A stretch of DNA of 23,438 nucleotides from a virus. The stretch spans positions 1 through 23,438 of the IMG/VR virus record IMGVR_UViG_3300025583_000011. One strand, written 5' to 3'. This document shows positions 21,420-23,438 of the stretch, one piece after another. The position numbers and the translations under genes are program-made. Below the pieces are notes generated by a model. It was given only the letters and a program-made list of their open reading frames with translations. It made no database searches and was not told where the DNA came from. How positions within the stretch are numbered: position 1 is the stretch's first letter; every line of letters begins with the position of its first letter.

Positions 21420-22177
21420 CACCGACCCCCCGGGCCGCCGGGAAGCGCAGCCGCGCCGACCTGGGGCTACGCCCACCACTGTCCCGGTCACGGCGGATCG
21501 AACCCGGCCAAGGCGGATGCACCCTGCACTGGGGAGGCCCACCGGCGTCGATCCGCACCCACGCGGACTGCGAACGAACCTGGCGCGGATGGCAGACCTT
21601 CCACACGAAGGTCCGCGGCTGGGTCGACATCGCCTACACGGCCGGTGTCTGCCAGCACGGGTACGTGCTGGCAGGACGCGGATACGGCGTCCGTACCGCG
21701 GCCCAAGGCACGAACCGCGGCAACGAGATCAGCTACGCCTTCTGCCACATCAACGACACCACCAACAAGCCGACCCAACAGGCCCTCGACGCGATGACCT
21801 GGCTAGTGGCCGACGCCAGGGCCCACGGCGGCGCAGGGACCCGCGTGTGGCCGCACAAGGCGTGGCACTCCACCGCCTGTCCTGGGAACACCCTCGCCGC
21901 GCTCGCGGCCCACCTCGACCGGGAACCGATCGCACCGGCCCACCTACGGAAGGACGACGACATGCCTACGGCACGAGAGATCGCGGACGCCATCCTGGAC
22001 ACCCCGGTCCCCGGCGGAGACGTCGGGACCGACGAGCAGCCCCTCACCTTCCGGTGGATGCTCCGCCGGGACTACCACGCGGACTTCGCCGCGCTCCCGC
22101 TACTCGGAGAGATCAAGGCCCTGCAGGACCAGATCCTGACGGAGCTGCGGGCGCTCGCAGAGAGGACCACCCGATGA
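21416..22177 (+). CDS. Endolysin: PGRP-type N-acetylmuramoyl-L-alanine amidase
   Basis: A 253-residue protein from ATG 21416 (ATGA overlap; ATG 21392 is possible). The amidase domain (about 25-170) shows CTLHWGGP with His38, the strand AYTAGVCQHGYVLAGRG and YAFCHINDTTNKPTQQAL. The final motif WPHKAWHSTACPGN supplies His147 and Cys155, giving a PGRP/Amidase_2 zinc triad (His, His, Cys). It would cleave the MurNAc-L-Ala bond of peptidoglycan to free progeny. There is no signal peptide, so it depends on a holin. The C-terminal 71 residues from Met182 have their own ribosome site and could be made separately as a wall-binding or oligomerising subunit. Confidence 0.9.
   Translation: MTPTPRAAGKRSRADLGLRPPLSRSRRIEPGQGGCTLHWGGPPASIRTHADCERTWRGWQTFHTKVRGWVDIAYTAGVCQHGYVLAGRGYGVRTAAQGTNRGNEISYAFCHINDTTNKPTQQALDAMTWLVADARAHGGAGTRVWPHKAWHSTACPGNTLAALAAHLDREPIAPAHLRKDDDMPTAREIADAILDTPVPGGDVGTDEQPLTFRWMLRRDYHADFAALPLLGEIKALQDQILTELRALAERTTR
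21948..21964 (+). promoter_or_regulatory. In-frame internal start in endolysin
   Basis: GGAAGGA at 21948-21954 is seven bases before an in-frame ATG at 21962 (MPTAREIADAILDTP). The start falls at the domain boundary after the amidase. A 71-residue product would result. Several phage endolysins make such secondary C-terminal products that assemble with the full-length enzyme. Confidence 0.5.
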
Positions 22178-22623
22178 CGGACATGCAGGATCAGAGAGCG
22201 ATCGACCACCCTGCGACGAAGCACCTGCTGAGGTACTTCGCCGCCGATCATCTACCGCCCGGCCTACGCCAGGTGTCAGAGCCAATGCACGAACTCGCAA
22301 TGACCCTGGCCGAGACGCTCCCGCCCGGCCCTGAGGCCCTCACCGCACTACGCAAACTCTTGGAGGCCCAGGACTGCATCATGCTCGCCGCTCTCGACGA
22401 GACCAGCACCACCATCGGCCAGGCGGCGGACACCGCCGCCGCGGCCCCGCCGGAGCGGCGGCTGCTGAGGGATCGGCACGGGGACCTGTGGCTGACCTAC
22501 CCCGAACGACCCGGACTGCTGTGGTTCTCGGCCGATCGGGACTGTCTAGCGGTGGACGTGGAGCAGGTGGAGAAGCTGTACGGGCCGCTGCGCCAGGTCC
22601 CCTGGCCGCACTGCAACGACTGA
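22174..22623 (+). CDS. Tandem paralogue 1, 'DQRAIDHPA' protein
   Basis: A 149-residue protein from ATG 22174 (ATGA overlap with the lysin). The N-terminal module DQRAIDHPATKHLLRYF...HLPPGLRQVSEPMHELA resembles a helical family frequent in actinophage genomes. A middle helix (PEALTALRKLLEAQDCIMLAAL) and a C-terminal beta module (LLRDRHGDLWLTYPERPGLLWF, ending YGPLRQVPWPHCND) follow. It is about the same length as the next gene and very similar throughout. The function is unknown; family members are small soluble proteins often present in several copies. Confidence 0.75.
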   Translation: MTDMQDQRAIDHPATKHLLRYFAADHLPPGLRQVSEPMHELAMTLAETLPPGPEALTALRKLLEAQDCIMLAALDETSTTIGQAADTAAAAPPERRLLRDRHGDLWLTYPERPGLLWFSADRDCLAVDVEQVEKLYGPLRQVPWPHCND

Positions 22624-22632
22624 GGGGACCAG

Positions 22633-23085
22633 ATGACGGACACGCAGGATCAGAGAGCGATCGACCACCCTGCGACGAAGCACCTGCTGAGGTACTTCGT
22701 CGCCGAGCATCTACCGCCCGTCCTACGCCAGGTGTCGGAGCCGATGTGTGAGCTTGCAGTGAGCCTGGCCAAGACGCTCCCGCCCGGCCCTGAGGCCCTC
22801 GCCGCACTGCGCAAGCTCTTGGAGGCCAAGGACTGCGCCGTACGCGCCGCTCTCGACGAGGCCAACACCACCATCGGCCAGGCGACGGATACCGCCGCCG
22901 CCTGCCTGCCGGAGCGGCGGCTGCTGAGGGATCGGCACGGAGACCTGTGGCTGACCTTCCCCGAGCGGCCCGGATTGCTGTGGTTCTGGGGCGAGCAGGA
23001 CTCCAGGGCGGTGGACATGAAGCAGATAGAGGAGTTGTACGGGCCGCTGCGCCAGGTCCCCTGGCCGCACTACATCGACGACTGA
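22633..23085 (+). CDS. Tandem paralogue 2, 'DQRAIDHPA' protein
   Basis: A 150-residue protein from ATG 22633, with GAGGGG at 22622-22627. It is a full-length duplicate of the preceding gene: the first 66 bases differ at one position, and similarity continues to the common end YGPLRQVPWPH. Differences are concentrated in the helical middle (KDCAVRAALDEANTTIG) and at the residues after LLWF (WGEQDSRAVDMKQ). High DNA identity points to a recent duplication, with some divergence already in amino acids. The role is unknown. Confidence 0.75.
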   Translation: MTDTQDQRAIDHPATKHLLRYFVAEHLPPVLRQVSEPMCELAVSLAKTLPPGPEALAALRKLLEAKDCAVRAALDEANTTIGQATDTAAACLPERRLLRDRHGDLWLTFPERPGLLWFWGEQDSRAVDMKQIEELYGPLRQVPWPHYIDD

Positions 23086-23094
23086 GGGGACCAG

Positions 23095-23391
23095 ATGACG
23101 AACGCACATGATCAGAGAGCGATCGACCACCCCGCGGTCAAGCACCTGCTGAGGTACTTCACCTGCAACGACCCGAACCACTCCCTCGCCGATCCCTGGA
23201 TGACGCGCCAGGAGGGCGGGACGATCACCCTGGAATGGCCACCCGGCGGCGGGGACTACGCGCTGTGCTCGCGCGAACTGATTGAGCAGATGGTGAACAT
23301 GCACAACGAGATGATCGCCGAGCGCGACGAGAGCAAGCGCAGGTTCGACGCGCTATTCGATCGGACCGAACATCTGATCTGGCCAGGCTGA
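23095..23391 (+). CDS. Paralogue 3, shared N-terminus with different C-terminus
   Basis: A 98-residue protein from ATG 23095, preceded by the same TGAGGGGACCAG spacer as the previous paralogue. Residues 1-22 (DQRAIDHPAVKHLLRYF) match the two upstream genes. It then switches to unrelated sequence: a short region with WMTRQEGGTITLEWPPGGGDYALCSRE and a C-terminal coiled helix (LIEQMVNMHNEMIAERDESKRRFDALFDRTEHLI). It looks like a mosaic in which the common leader was joined to a new C-terminus. This is the last gene before the terminus. The function is unknown. Confidence 0.7.
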   Translation: MTNAHDQRAIDHPAVKHLLRYFTCNDPNHSLADPWMTRQEGGTITLEWPPGGGDYALCSRELIEQMVNMHNEMIAERDESKRRFDALFDRTEHLIWPG

Positions 23392-23438
23392 CGCCGAGGG
23401 GGTGTCCGTTTTCCCCTCCCCGGGGGGGGCGCGGACAC
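23392..23438. other. Right terminus: hairpin-forming, cos-like end
   Basis: After the last stop comes GTGTCCG (23402-23408), TTTT, CCCCTCCCC, eight G, CG, and CGGACAC (23432-23438). The outer arms are perfect inverse repeats, and the inner C4/G4 can pair, giving a two-part stem. A terminator for the right operon and a packaging-end element are both possible. GTGTCYG is repeated at base 1. Confidence 0.5.

Noticed and set aside
23402-23438. A classical intrinsic terminator at the right end
   Set aside because: The stem is interrupted and no T-run follows within the window; T6 follows only if the ends are joined, so this is described as a terminus element instead.

Overview
The window reads as the essentially complete genome of a small tailed phage (siphovirus morphology) of a high-GC Gram-positive actinobacterium, possibly Streptomyces or a relative. 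The base composition is very GC-rich, GTG starts and ATGA/TGATG overlaps are common, and several proteins resemble families frequent in actinobacteriophages. These include the tape measure with an NlpC/P60-like tail, a Stealth-type glycosyltransferase beside the capsid genes, a PGRP-type amidase lysin, and the small 'DQRAIDHPA' proteins. Every supported gene is on the + strand. The terminase genes begin 40 bases from the left end and the right end is a G/C-rich, hairpin-forming stretch, so the window ends may be the physical (cos-like) genome ends.

Layout. 40-2008: small and large terminase. 2033-5332: one uninterrupted reading frame encoding portal, then HK97-type prohead protease, then major capsid protein, with strong in-frame internal Shine-Dalgarno/ATG pairs at the two domain junctions. 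5345-8528: putative decoration protein, glycosyltransferase, head-tail connectors, major tail protein and gp10-like tail completion protein. 8525-8991: tail assembly chaperones joined by a probable -1 frameshift. 8997-16435: tape measure with a peptidase domain, then one 1570-residue tail-tip protein ending in a glycoside hydrolase family 18 domain. 16446-17288: a small tail-type protein and a membrane protein.

The right arm (17275-23391) holds small early-type genes. Two sigma70-like promoters (17275-17304 and 18648-18676) sit so that the predicted transcription start coincides with the ATG of the next gene, which suggests leaderless mRNAs. The first operon leads to a winged-helix protein whose gene carries four palindromic 8-mers read in three different codon phases, a lambda-O-like arrangement that makes it the best candidate for replication initiator plus origin. 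Just upstream is a 29-base hairpin element resembling a solitary type I-E CRISPR repeat. The second promoter leads to small unknown proteins, a two-span membrane protein, an HNH nuclease, a tiny poly-alanine membrane protein (holin candidate), the amidase endolysin with an in-frame internal start, and three tandem paralogues sharing one N-terminal module.

No integrase, repressor, DNA polymerase, helicase, primase, tRNA or CRISPR array was seen. The phage therefore seems to rely on host replication, and no temperate functions are visible. Family assignments come from reading motifs and gene order; no database search was run.
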